Source of the DNA: Mariniphaga anaerophila
GTDB taxonomy: Bacteria > Bacteroidota > Bacteroidia > Bacteroidales > Prolixibacteraceae
Assembly (NCBI RefSeq): GCF_900129025.1
Contig: NZ_FQUM01000007.1
Location: forward strand, 197,555-261,554
Length of the DNA stretch: 64,000 bases
Direction: 5' to 3'
Positions 54,262 to 63,263 of this stretch are shown in pieces (the stretch's first letter is position 1; every line of letters starts with the position of its first letter). Below the pieces are notes generated by a model. It did no database searches and had not been told where the DNA came from. It saw only the letters and a list, made by a program, of their open reading frames with translations. The position numbers and the translations under genes were made by a program.

Positions 54262-57200
54262 ATGACAAAATTCGGTTACATTTTTAAGTCGTTTTGCTAC
54301 TTCCTGAAGGCCAATCTTCTGGTAGCATTTGGAGTGGCAATAAGCGCCATGGTTTTAACCGGTTCGTTAATAATCGGGGATTCGGTTCGGTATAGTCTGG
54401 AACAGTCTGCTTTTTATCGTTTGGGCGAGACAACTCATTTGGTAGCAGTTACCGAGCGGTATTTCAGGCAGGAGATGGCTTCCGAAATTGAGGCCGATAA
54501 TCCGGATATTGAAGCTGCGCCTGTTTTGCTGCTCGAAGGGGTAGCCGTGGCAGGTGGCGGTCAACAGCGCGCAAACAGGGTGCAGGTTGTGGGCGTTGAT
54601 GAAAGTTTTGAAAAAATTGCCCGCTCGGAAGTTTTTTCCACACTTCAGGATAATGAAATAATTATCAGTAAAAACCTGGCTGAGCGGCTGGACGTGGTGG
54701 CCGGTGACAATATTTTGGTTCGCATAAAAAAGGCCAGTTTAATTCCTTTGAACGCGCCTTTTGTGTCTGGCGATGAAATCAGCGTTTCGTTGCGGGCAGT
54801 CATAAAAAAAGTTGTGGAACGGGAAGAAATGGGGCGTTTTAGCCTGAGGAATTCGCAAACAGCGCCTTACAATATTTTTCTTTCAATAGAACGCCTGAAC
54901 CGGTTGATGGAATTTGAAGGAAAGGCAAACCATTTGTTGGTTGCAACCCACCTCGGAACGAATGCAGTGCTAAAATCGGTAAAAAACTGCCTGACCCCGG
55001 CAGATGCCGGATTGAAAATAAGAACCATTGAAGCCACCGGCGAACTGGAAATTTCTACTGAAAGGGTTTTTATGGAACCAAAAGTTGCAGAAACTTTGGG
55101 AAAATTGCCCGCGGCAAAACCTCTGATTACCTACTTTGTAAATGGAATTGTGCGAGCGGATTCAGTGGCAGGTACACCGCAAATTCCGTATTCGTTTGTC
55201 TCCTCGCTGGGCGATAAACAACTTGCCGACAATGAAATTATCCTCACCAAATGGGCTGCTGATGATTTAGGCGTCAGTCCGGGGGATTCGATTAAATTGA
55301 AGTATTTTGAGATTGGGCCGCTTCGAAAGTTGATAAATTGTGAGGCAGGGTTCATTTTGAAAGAAATTGTACCTATGAATGAAATTTGGGCGGACTCAAC
55401 GCGGATGCCCTGGTTGCCTGGGCTTTCTGATGCCGGACACTGTCGGGAATGGGATGCCGGCGTGCCAATTGATTTAGACGCCATCCGCGACAAAGATGAA
55501 AAATATTGGAACGAGTGGAGAGGAGCGCCTAAAGCATACGTCTCTTTGAATAGAGCACTGGAAATTTGGAAGAACCGGTTTGGTTCGTACACTGCCGTGA
55601 GGTACCCTGCTGCAACGTTTGATATGGAAAATTTTCGGCAGGTTTTTTCTGAAAATGTGTTGCCGTCAGACCTGGGAATGACTGTTGAACCCATTCGGGA
55701 GCAGGGAGTTTCCGCTGCCAGAAATGGAACCGATTTTAGCGGCCTGTTTTTAGGGTTGAGCTTTTTTATTTTGGTGTCGGCAATTATTTTAACCGTTTTG
55801 CTTTTTCGCCTCAATCTCGAAACACGTTCAGCAGAAGTGGGCGTTTTGGCGGCACTTGGTTTTAAAGAAAGGCAGGTGCGTAGCATTTTTCTGCTCGAAG
55901 GATTAGTGGTGGCACTGGCCGGTGGACTTTTGGGTCTGGTGTTTTCCGTTTTGTATACTTCAGCTGTTTTTCGCATTTTAAATACACTTTGGTTTGATAT
56001 AGTCAGAACCGATGTGCTGCTGATAAAAATTTTTCCTACTACTTTGGTTGCCGGGTTAATTATTAGTTTGGTTGTTTCTCTGGGCGCTATTTATGTTTCC
56101 ATTGTTCGTTACCAGCGCCGAAAAACTGCCGAGTTGCAAAAACGAACAGAGTCCGGATTGAAAAAAGGCTGGAGCCGGGCATTGGATGTTGCGATGTGGA
56201 TTTCTCTGGTTGTTCCGCTTGTTTTGGTATTGTTGCAGTTGCTGCATCCGGGGGCGCTCGACGCGATGCTTTTCTTTTTGTCGGGAGGTTTGTTGTTGCT
56301 TGGATTTTTGTTGGGATTCAGAAAAATATTGTTGAAACTGGATCGCCGGAAAACTGACGAAATCAGGCTCTCTACGCTTTCTGTATTAAACCTTGCACGC
56401 AATAAAGGGCGTTCGCTAACTGTGGTTATTTTGTTCGCTTTGGGAACTTTTTTAGTGATTTCAACCGGTTCGAACAAGCTCGATTTGTTTGCTAATGCCC
56501 AGGATAAGTCAAGTGGAACGGGAGGGTTTCTGTACTTTGCTGAAACCACAATGCCGGTGTTGTATAATTTGAACGATCGGGAAAAACGGGCAGAAGAGGG
56601 CATCTACGAAGATTTTACCGCTGTGCAGTTCAGAAAAGTGCAGGGCGACGATGCCAGTTGTTTAAATCTGAATCGTATTGCGCAGCCAGCTATTTTGGGT
56701 GTTGATCCGCAGAAGCTGGAAGGCCGGTTTTCGTTTGCTGCACTCATGGATGGTTTCAATTCGGCAGATCCCTGGCTTGATTTGAATGCGCCATTGGATG
56801 ACGGAGCCATTCCGGCAATTGCCGACCAAACAGTTATTCAGTGGGGGCTGGGCAAAAAAGTGGGCGACGAGTTGCTATACCAGAACGAACAGGGCGACAC
56901 GTTACGGCTGAAGTTAATCGCAGGAACTACTCCTTCTGTTTTTCAGGGGTATGTGATTATTTCCAATAAACATTTTCTTGAAAATTATCCGACCAACAGC
57001 GGTTCCTATATTTTTCTGATTGACGGGTCGCAGGAGAAAGAGTCGCAAATAGGCGAAGAGCTGCAATCTGTTTTTCGCGATTATGGCTGGCAGATGGAAC
57101 CGACAGCAAAACGGCTGGTCGAATTCTTTTCGGTAACCAATACTTACCTCAGTATTTTTCTGGCGCTTGGGGCACTCGGAATGATTCTCGGAACAATTGG

Positions 57201-57525
57201 GCTGGCAATAATTTTGGCGCGCACCATTTTAGAACGCCGCCGCGAAATTGCGCTCATGCAGGCTGTGGGTTTTAACACCGGGCAATTATTCAGGTTGCTG
57301 GCAACTGAATACCTGATGTTGTTGGTCGCCGGTGTTCTGTCGGGTTTTGTAACGGCAGTTGTGGCAACGCTTCCGTCGTTTGTTTCGTCCAATACAGATG
57401 CTTCGCTGGGAACAGTGGCGATAATTGTTGCGTTGATTTTGGCCAACGGTGTTGCGTGGATTGCCGGGTTAAGCTGGTTATCGCTTCGCAAAAAGAAGCT
57501 TGCTTTGGGGGTAAGGGAAGAGTGA
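54262..57525 (+). CDS. ABC transporter permease, double FtsX-like
   Basis: A 1087-residue inner-membrane permease. N-terminal helix (about 17-38), a large periplasmic domain (about 40-490), a first FtsX-type helix set (about 495-610, SFFILVSAIILTVLL and GVLAALGFKERQ), a central pair of helices (about 650-690), a further helix near 716-738, a second periplasmic domain (about 740-950) and a second FtsX set (about 965-1080, EIALMQAVGFNTGQL). The duplicated plan is that of MacB/LolCE-like exporters of lipoproteins or hydrophobic molecules. The cognate ATPase is the preceding gene. Substrate unknown. Confidence 0.9.
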   Translation: MTKFGYIFKSFCYFLKANLLVAFGVAISAMVLTGSLIIGDSVRYSLEQSAFYRLGETTHLVAVTERYFRQEMASEIEADNPDIEAAPVLLLEGVAVAGGGQQRANRVQVVGVDESFEKIARSEVFSTLQDNEIIISKNLAERLDVVAGDNILVRIKKASLIPLNAPFVSGDEISVSLRAVIKKVVEREEMGRFSLRNSQTAPYNIFLSIERLNRLMEFEGKANHLLVATHLGTNAVLKSVKNCLTPADAGLKIRTIEATGELEISTERVFMEPKVAETLGKLPAAKPLITYFVNGIVRADSVAGTPQIPYSFVSSLGDKQLADNEIILTKWAADDLGVSPGDSIKLKYFEIGPLRKLINCEAGFILKEIVPMNEIWADSTRMPWLPGLSDAGHCREWDAGVPIDLDAIRDKDEKYWNEWRGAPKAYVSLNRALEIWKNRFGSYTAVRYPAATFDMENFRQVFSENVLPSDLGMTVEPIREQGVSAARNGTDFSGLFLGLSFFILVSAIILTVLLFRLNLETRSAEVGVLAALGFKERQVRSIFLLEGLVVALAGGLLGLVFSVLYTSAVFRILNTLWFDIVRTDVLLIKIFPTTLVAGLIISLVVSLGAIYVSIVRYQRRKTAELQKRTESGLKKGWSRALDVAMWISLVVPLVLVLLQLLHPGALDAMLFFLSGGLLLLGFLLGFRKILLKLDRRKTDEIRLSTLSVLNLARNKGRSLTVVILFALGTFLVISTGSNKLDLFANAQDKSSGTGGFLYFAETTMPVLYNLNDREKRAEEGIYEDFTAVQFRKVQGDDASCLNLNRIAQPAILGVDPQKLEGRFSFAALMDGFNSADPWLDLNAPLDDGAIPAIADQTVIQWGLGKKVGDELLYQNEQGDTLRLKLIAGTTPSVFQGYVIISNKHFLENYPTNSGSYIFLIDGSQEKESQIGEELQSVFRDYGWQMEPTAKRLVEFFSVTNTYLSIFLALGALGMILGTIGLAIILARTILERRREIALMQAVGFNTGQLFRLLATEYLMLLVAGVLSGFVTAVVATLPSFVSSNTDASLGTVAIIVALILANGVAWIAGLSWLSLRKKKLALGVREE

Positions 57526-58053
57526 GCAAAGCGTGTTTATGGTTATGAATTCATTGCTAATCAATTTTGTTGATTGTAGTTTGTGCTTGTGGTTGACTGC
57601 GTTTTGTGTGTGCATTTTAGGGTGAAAAATGTTTTTTCTTGCATCTTCCTGAAAGAATGAATTTTAAAGATTTGGTTTTTCAATATTACCCCGAATGTTA
57701 ACTAAATGTTAACCAGGGTGGAACGGGGTATTCTTCTGTTAAATAAAAATCCATTGCTTGTTTTCCTCTGATTTACTTGTAAAACCTGTTCAGGTTGAGT
57801 TTGTTTACCTGTTTTTGAGAGATTTTCTTCTACTTGGTTAAATACCTCTTTCTCTGTACTGCCGGTTTTTCAGAAAATATATTATGCGGCATAAAACCTA
57901 AATTTTAGATGATTTTCCTTCATTTTTATTAAAATCTTGTTATTACATTTACGTTTTTTGATAAGTACGCGTTGAAAAATAATGGCGCAATATGTTTCTT
58001 TTTTAATAAAGAAATTTTTCGTTAATAAGAGGAAATTTAAATATCAACAATAT
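57526..58053. other. Intergenic region upstream of the V-type ATPase operon
   Basis: 528 bases with no convincing gene. It holds a direct repeat ATGTTAAC at 57695-57702 and 57706-57713 (11-base period) and many T runs. TACGTTTT near 57950 is one base off the -7 promoter consensus. A short in-frame extension of subunit E (from 57982) is discounted. Confidence 0.5.
57695..57713. repeat. Direct repeat of ATGTTAAC, 11-base period
   Basis: Two exact copies of ATGTTAAC, each containing the palindrome GTTAAC, one helical turn apart, 340 bases before the V-type ATPase operon. Possible regulator site. Confidence 0.3.
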
Positions 58054-58668
58054 ATGAATTCAAAGATTCAACAATTAACTGAAACCATTTACAACGAGGG
58101 TGTTCAAAAAGCGAAGGAAGAAGCGGAAGCTATTTTGAAAGAAGCCAGGGAAAAGGCTGCCGGCATCGAAAAAGATGCTCAAAAGAAAGCTGAAAAGTTA
58201 TTGGCCGATGCTGACGACAAAGCCCGGGAGTTGAAAAAACAGGTGGATTCGGAAATTAAAATGACACTGAACCAGGCTGTTTCTGCAATAAAGCAGGAAA
58301 TTACTTCTCTGATTTCGATGAAGGTAATTCAGCCACCGGTAAAAGAGCTGTTTTCCGACAAAGATTACCTGCAGAACCTGATTTCAACCGTTGTTAAAGG
58401 CTGGATGGAAAAAGAAGCTTTTGATGTAAATGTAATTCTGCCCGAGCAGGAAAGAAACCAACTGGAAAGCTTTTTCAAAAATAACCTGGCCGATGAGATG
58501 AATAAAGGACTGAAAGTTTCGTTTGCACAACACATTAAATCCGGGTTTAAAATCGGTCCGGCAGACGGAAGTTACATCATCAGTTTTTCAGATGAGGATT
58601 TTACCAATTTCCTCAAAGCATACCTGCGTCCGAAAACCAGTCAAATACTTTTTGAGGAGGGAAAATGA
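58054..58668 (+). CDS. V/A-type ATPase subunit E (peripheral stalk)
   Basis: A 204-residue stalk protein of the V/A-type ATPase. I start at ATG 58054, giving the family opening MNSKIQQLTETIYNEG; 57982 would add a basic prefix. The N-terminal half (1-95) is a charged, alanine-rich coiled coil (KEEAEAILKEAREKA), the C-terminal half a globular domain. It overlaps the next gene by four bases (ATGA). Confidence 0.88.
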   Translation: MNSKIQQLTETIYNEGVQKAKEEAEAILKEAREKAAGIEKDAQKKAEKLLADADDKARELKKQVDSEIKMTLNQAVSAIKQEITSLISMKVIQPPVKELFSDKDYLQNLISTVVKGWMEKEAFDVNVILPEQERNQLESFFKNNLADEMNKGLKVSFAQHIKSGFKIGPADGSYIISFSDEDFTNFLKAYLRPKTSQILFEEGK

Positions 58669-59528
58669 ACAAGCGAAACTACTACTGCCTTGTAGCAGGC
58701 TTGCCCGACCTCATTCCTGACGATAAGAAATTGCATTTCTCTTCGGTGAAACTGCGCAGTTATTTGCAGGAAGAACTTCATCCGGCCGATTTTGAGGTGG
58801 TGAAAATGTTCTACCTGCCATGGGATCATGAGAACCTGATTAACCTTTTGTATGAAAAAGAGTTTGATTGGGACGAGCGCGGAAATTATTCCCGGGAAGA
58901 TTTGGAACAGTTTGGCGATAAAAAGCAGATTGAGTTGATCGACGCGACGGTTTTCCCATCCTATTTCATGGATTTTGTGGAGCTGTTTTACAACGACCAT
59001 GAAGCGTTACCTAAATCTGCTGCCGTAAAGTTTTTTGCCGAAAAATGGTACGAAGCACTGGCCGGTTCCGGAAATCAGTTTGTTGCGGGGTTGGGAAAGT
59101 TCAAACAAAACATGGCCAATATTATGCTGGCTCTGAACGGGCGAAAACACAATATTCCGTTTGAAGAAGCAATTATTGGCGACGATGAGGTGACCCACGC
59201 CCTGAAAAAAAGCAGGTCGCGTGATTTTGGTCTGGCTGGCGAAATCAGCGACATCGAAAACATTGTACAGATTTTTGATATGGAAAATCTGCTCGACAGG
59301 GAGCTGAAACTCGATAATCACACCTGGCATTATATCGATGAAAATACATTCTTCAACTATTTCACCATAGAGAAAGTATTGGGGTTTGTACAAAAAGTTT
59401 TCATTGTAGAACGTTGGTTCGAACTCGATAAAGAGAAAGGGCAACAGATATTTAGCCAGTTATTAGAAGAAATACAATCCAATTTTGAATTTCCTGAAGA
59501 ATTTGCGATAACCTATGGAAAAAGATAA
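58665..59528 (+). CDS. DUF2764 protein of the V-type ATPase operon
   Basis: A 287-residue soluble protein of the DUF2764 family, found in V-type ATPase operons of Bacteroidota and relatives, in the place where archaeal-type operons carry subunit C. The opening YYCLVAGLPDL and the middle block ARDs-like helices fit. It is acidic and mostly helical. It overlaps subunit E by 4 bases and subunit A by 14 bases, so it is made in step with them. A central-stalk role replacing subunit C is inferred from position and helical character. Confidence 0.85.
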   Translation: MNKRNYYCLVAGLPDLIPDDKKLHFSSVKLRSYLQEELHPADFEVVKMFYLPWDHENLINLLYEKEFDWDERGNYSREDLEQFGDKKQIELIDATVFPSYFMDFVELFYNDHEALPKSAAVKFFAEKWYEALAGSGNQFVAGLGKFKQNMANIMLALNGRKHNIPFEEAIIGDDEVTHALKKSRSRDFGLAGEISDIENIVQIFDMENLLDRELKLDNHTWHYIDENTFFNYFTIEKVLGFVQKVFIVERWFELDKEKGQQIFSQLLEEIQSNFEFPEEFAITYGKR

Positions 59529-61281
59529 TAAAACAACAGGTAAAGTGGTTGGAATTGTGTCCAACCTGGTAATGGTAGAAGTGGACGGGCCGGTGGCTCA
59601 AAACGAAATTTGTTTCATTTCTCTGGGAAATGAAAGCCTGATGGCGGAGGTGATTAAAGTTGTTGGAAAAGTAGCCTACGTGCAGGTTTTTGAAAGTACC
59701 CGCGGACTGAAAACCGGTTCAAAAGTTGAATTTCAGGGGCACCTGCTCGAAGTTACCCTGGGTCCCGGTATCCTTTCCAGAAATTACGACGGGCTGCAAA
59801 ACGACCTCGATAAAATGGAAGGTATTTTCCTGAAACGCGGAGAGTACACCGACCCGCTGAACAGGGAGAAAAAATGGGCATTTAAACCCATTGCCAAAGT
59901 GGGCGACGAAGTGCAGGCCGGCGACTGGCTGGGCGAAGTGAACGAAAATGACCAGCCCCACAAAATTATGGTGCCTTTTAAAATGAAGGGCTCCTTCAAA
60001 ATAAAAGAAATTGTACCCGAAGGCGAATATATAGTTGACCACAATATTGCAGTGGTAGAAGACGAAGATGGTGCTGAAACCCGGCTGACTATGGTGCAAA
60101 AATGGCCGGTAAAACTGGCAGTTGGTTCATACAAAGAAAAGCCGCGCCCGTTTAAACTGCTCGAAACCGGTGTTAGGTGTATGGATACGCTAAATCCGAT
60201 TACCGAAGGAGGAACCGGATTTATTCCCGGGCCGTTCGGAACCGGGAAAACCGTGTTGCAGCACGCCATCTCAAAACAGGCCGAAGCTGATATTGTAATT
60301 ATTGCAGCCTGTGGCGAGCGTGCCAACGAGGTGGTTGAAGTTTTTACGGAATTCCCGGAGCTGGAAGACCCGCGTACCGGGAAAAAACTGATAGAACGTA
60401 CAATTATTATTGCAAATACTTCGAATATGCCGGTTGCCGCCCGCGAAGCCTCGGTTTACACGGCCATGACTATTGGTGAGTATTACCGTGCGATGGGATT
60501 GAAAGTACTGCTAATGGCAGACTCAACCTCACGCTGGGCACAGGCATTGCGCGAAATGTCCAACCGCTTGGAAGAGCTTCCCGGCCCGGACGCATTCCCG
60601 ATGGACTTGTCTGCAGTTATTTCCAACTTCTATTCGCGTGCCGGATTTGTTTATCTGAACAACGGTAGCACCGGCTCAATTACCTTCATCGGAACAGTTT
60701 CGCCTGCCGGTGGTAACCTGAAGGAGCCGGTAACCGAAAGTACCCGTAAAGCTGCCCGCTGTTTTTACGGCCTTAGCCAGGCGCGTGCCGACAGTAAGCG
60801 GTATCCGGCGATCGACCCCATCGACAGTTATTCGAAATACCTCGAATATCCCGAAGTTCAGGAAAATTTGGCGAGAAACGTAGGTGACTCATGGCTGAAT
60901 GAAGTGAATAAGGCAAAAGACGTTTTGTTGCGCGGAAAAGAAGCAATGGAACAAATAAATATTTTGGGTGACGACGGTGTTCCTATTGGGTTTCACGAAA
61001 CTTTCTGGAAGTCGGAACTCATCGACTTTGTGATTTTGCAACAGGATGCGTTTGACAAAATCGACTCTTCTACTCCCATGAAACGTCAGCAATATATGTT
61101 GTCGAAAGTGCTGGATGTTGTGGATAGCAGTTTCGCATTTAATCACTTTGAAGATGTGAGCAGTTTCTTCAAAGAAGTAATTAACGAATTCAAACAGATG
61201 AACTATTCTGAATTTGATTCGGACAACTTCAAACAGCACGAAGAAGCGCTTGAAAAACTGTTAAAAACGCAGGCAAATTAA
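59515..61281 (+). CDS. atpA: V/A-type ATPase catalytic subunit A
   Basis: Catalytic subunit of the ion-pumping or ATP-synthesising V/A-type ATPase. The 588-residue protein has the P-loop GPFGTGKTVLQ (about 242-252), the catalytic Glu in CGERANE (about 263-269), the non-homologous insert (about 90-200) that separates A subunits from F-type beta, and the SRWAQALREMSNRLEELPG block (about 339-357). Its start overlaps DUF2764 by 14 bases; subunit B follows after 35 bases. The symbol follows V-type usage (ntpA in some systems), not F-type alpha. Confidence 0.95.
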   Translation: MEKDNKTTGKVVGIVSNLVMVEVDGPVAQNEICFISLGNESLMAEVIKVVGKVAYVQVFESTRGLKTGSKVEFQGHLLEVTLGPGILSRNYDGLQNDLDKMEGIFLKRGEYTDPLNREKKWAFKPIAKVGDEVQAGDWLGEVNENDQPHKIMVPFKMKGSFKIKEIVPEGEYIVDHNIAVVEDEDGAETRLTMVQKWPVKLAVGSYKEKPRPFKLLETGVRCMDTLNPITEGGTGFIPGPFGTGKTVLQHAISKQAEADIVIIAACGERANEVVEVFTEFPELEDPRTGKKLIERTIIIANTSNMPVAAREASVYTAMTIGEYYRAMGLKVLLMADSTSRWAQALREMSNRLEELPGPDAFPMDLSAVISNFYSRAGFVYLNNGSTGSITFIGTVSPAGGNLKEPVTESTRKAARCFYGLSQARADSKRYPAIDPIDSYSKYLEYPEVQENLARNVGDSWLNEVNKAKDVLLRGKEAMEQINILGDDGVPIGFHETFWKSELIDFVILQQDAFDKIDSSTPMKRQQYMLSKVLDVVDSSFAFNHFEDVSSFFKEVINEFKQMNYSEFDSDNFKQHEEALEKLLKTQAN

Positions 61282-61316
61282 TTAAGGCAACAATTAACTC
61301 GAGAAAAAGAAATACT

Positions 61317-62636
61317 ATGGAAAGTCAGGCATTTCAGAAAGTATATACAAAATTAACAAACATCACCAAAGCAACGGTTACGTTAAAAGCCAAAGAAATT
61401 GGCTACGACGAAATTGCGAGCGTGAATGGTAAGCTGGCTCAGGTTGTAAAAATTACCGGGGATGATGTAACGCTTCAGATTTTTGAGGGAACAGAAGGGA
61501 TTCCTACCAATGCCCATGTGAGCTTTTTCGGCAAACCACCTCAATTGAAGGTGAGCGACGAACTGGCCGGGCGCTTTTTTAACGCATACGGCGACCCAAT
61601 CGACGGCGGGCCTGAGATTCAGGGCGAAGTGCGCGATATTGGTAGCCCGTCGGTAAATCCGGTGCGCCGTAAACAGCCGTCGAACCTTATTGCTACCGGT
61701 ATTGCAGGTATCGACCTGAACAATACGCTGGTTTCCGGACAGAAAATTCCGTTTTTTGCCGACCCCGACCAGCCTTATAACCAGGTGATGGCAATGGTGG
61801 CGCTGCGTGCGAAAGCCGATAAAATTATTCTGGGCGGAATGGGGCTTACCAACGACGACTACCTCTATTTTAAAAACGTATTCGACAATGCAGGTGCGCT
61901 CGACCGAATTGTGAGCTTTGTAAATACCACAGAAAACCCGCCGGTTGAACGGTTGTTGGTTCCGGACATGGCGCTTACTGCAGCCGAATATTTTGCAGTA
62001 GATAAAAACGAAAGTGTGCTGGTTTTGCTTACTGATATGACACTCTATGCAGATGCGCTGAGTATTGTATCAAACCGTATGGACCAGATTCCTTCCAAAG
62101 ACAGCATGCCGGGATCGCTCTATTCTGATTTGGCAAAAATTTACGAGAAAGCTGTGCAGTTCCCGTCGGGTGGTTCCATTACAATTATTGCGGTAACAAC
62201 CCTTTCCGGCGGAGATATTACACATGCAATTCCGGATAACACCGGGTACATTACCGAAGGACAGTTGTTTTTACGTCGCGATTCAGATATTGGAAAGGTG
62301 ATTGTTGACCCGTTCCGTTCGCTTTCAAGGTTGAAGCAGTTGGTAATCGGGAAACAAACCCGCGAAGATCATCCGCAGGTAATGAACTCGGCCATCCGGT
62401 TATTTGCCGATGCTGCCAATGCGCGCACCAAGCTTGAAAATGGTTTTGACCTGACCGATTACGACGAACGGACGCTGAAGTTTGCAAAAGAGTATTCAGA
62501 CCAGATTCTGGCCATCGACGTAAACGTGGATACCGATACCATGCTGGATATTACATGGGAACTTTTTGGCAAGCACTTCAAAAAAGCAGAAGTGGCTATC
62601 AGAGAGAACCTCGTTGAGAAGTACTGGAAGAGTTAA
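61317..62636 (+). CDS. atpB: V/A-type ATPase subunit B
   Basis: Non-catalytic nucleotide-site subunit that alternates with A in the hexamer. The 439-residue protein lacks a P-loop, as expected, and has the family blocks SGQKIPFFADPDQPYNQ (about 141-157), VLLTDMTLYADALS (about 240-253), QIPSKDSMPGSLYSDLA (about 261-277) and GSITIIAVTTLSGGDITHAIPD (about 286-307). Symbol follows V-type usage (ntpB). Confidence 0.95.
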   Translation: MESQAFQKVYTKLTNITKATVTLKAKEIGYDEIASVNGKLAQVVKITGDDVTLQIFEGTEGIPTNAHVSFFGKPPQLKVSDELAGRFFNAYGDPIDGGPEIQGEVRDIGSPSVNPVRRKQPSNLIATGIAGIDLNNTLVSGQKIPFFADPDQPYNQVMAMVALRAKADKIILGGMGLTNDDYLYFKNVFDNAGALDRIVSFVNTTENPPVERLLVPDMALTAAEYFAVDKNESVLVLLTDMTLYADALSIVSNRMDQIPSKDSMPGSLYSDLAKIYEKAVQFPSGGSITIIAVTTLSGGDITHAIPDNTGYITEGQLFLRRDSDIGKVIVDPFRSLSRLKQLVIGKQTREDHPQVMNSAIRLFADAANARTKLENGFDLTDYDERTLKFAKEYSDQILAIDVNVDTDTMLDITWELFGKHFKKAEVAIRENLVEKYWKS

Positions 62637-62654
62637 ACCAAATAAAGAATTTAC

Positions 62655-63263
62655 GTGGCCATAAAATTTCAATATAATAAAACAGCTTTACAGGGGCTCG
62701 ACAAACAGTTGAAGGTCAGGGAACGGGCATTGCCTACCCTGAAGAACAAAGAGTCGGCACTGCGCGTGGAGGTGAAACGGGCCAAAGACAAAGCAGCAGA
62801 GTTGGAAGATGATTACAATCGACAGATTGCATCGTTTGAAAATATGTCGCGGTTGTGGGGCGAATTCGACCAGAGCCTGGTTCGAATTAAAGATGTGGAA
62901 CTCTCGTCAAAAAAAATTGCCGGGGTTTTTACACCGGTGCTCGAAAATATTATTTTTGAGACCAACACCGCCAATCTGTTTAACCAACCCGTTTGGTTTC
63001 CCGACGGAATGTCAATCATTAAAAAGATTGCTGAAATAGCCATTGAAAGGGAAGTATTCCTTAAAAAAATGGATTTGCTCGATTTTGCCCGAAAAAAGAC
63101 GACTCAGAAAGTGAACCTTTACGAAAAGGTTCAGATTCCGGGTTTCCAGGATGCCATCAGAAAAATAAAGAGGTTTCTGGAAGACCAGGATAATTTGTCG
63201 AAGTCGGCGCAAAAGATTGTAAAAGACAGGCAGGAAAAACAAAGACAGGAGGCTGAGGTATGA
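62655..63263 (+). CDS. atpD: V/A-type ATPase subunit D (central rotor)
   Basis: Rotor shaft subunit. A 202-residue, almost wholly helical protein starting at GTG 62655, with long coiled-coil ends (about 10-75 and 135-200) and a short middle. It overlaps the next gene by four bases (ATGA, 63260-63263). Symbol follows V-type usage (ntpD). Confidence 0.9.
   Translation: MAIKFQYNKTALQGLDKQLKVRERALPTLKNKESALRVEVKRAKDKAAELEDDYNRQIASFENMSRLWGEFDQSLVRIKDVELSSKKIAGVFTPVLENIIFETNTANLFNQPVWFPDGMSIIKKIAEIAIEREVFLKKMDLLDFARKKTTQKVNLYEKVQIPGFQDAIRKIKRFLEDQDNLSKSAQKIVKDRQEKQRQEAEV

Noticed and set aside
57982-58053. N-terminal extension of V-type subunit E
   Set aside because: The extra 24 residues are basic and AT-driven; the family begins at 58054.
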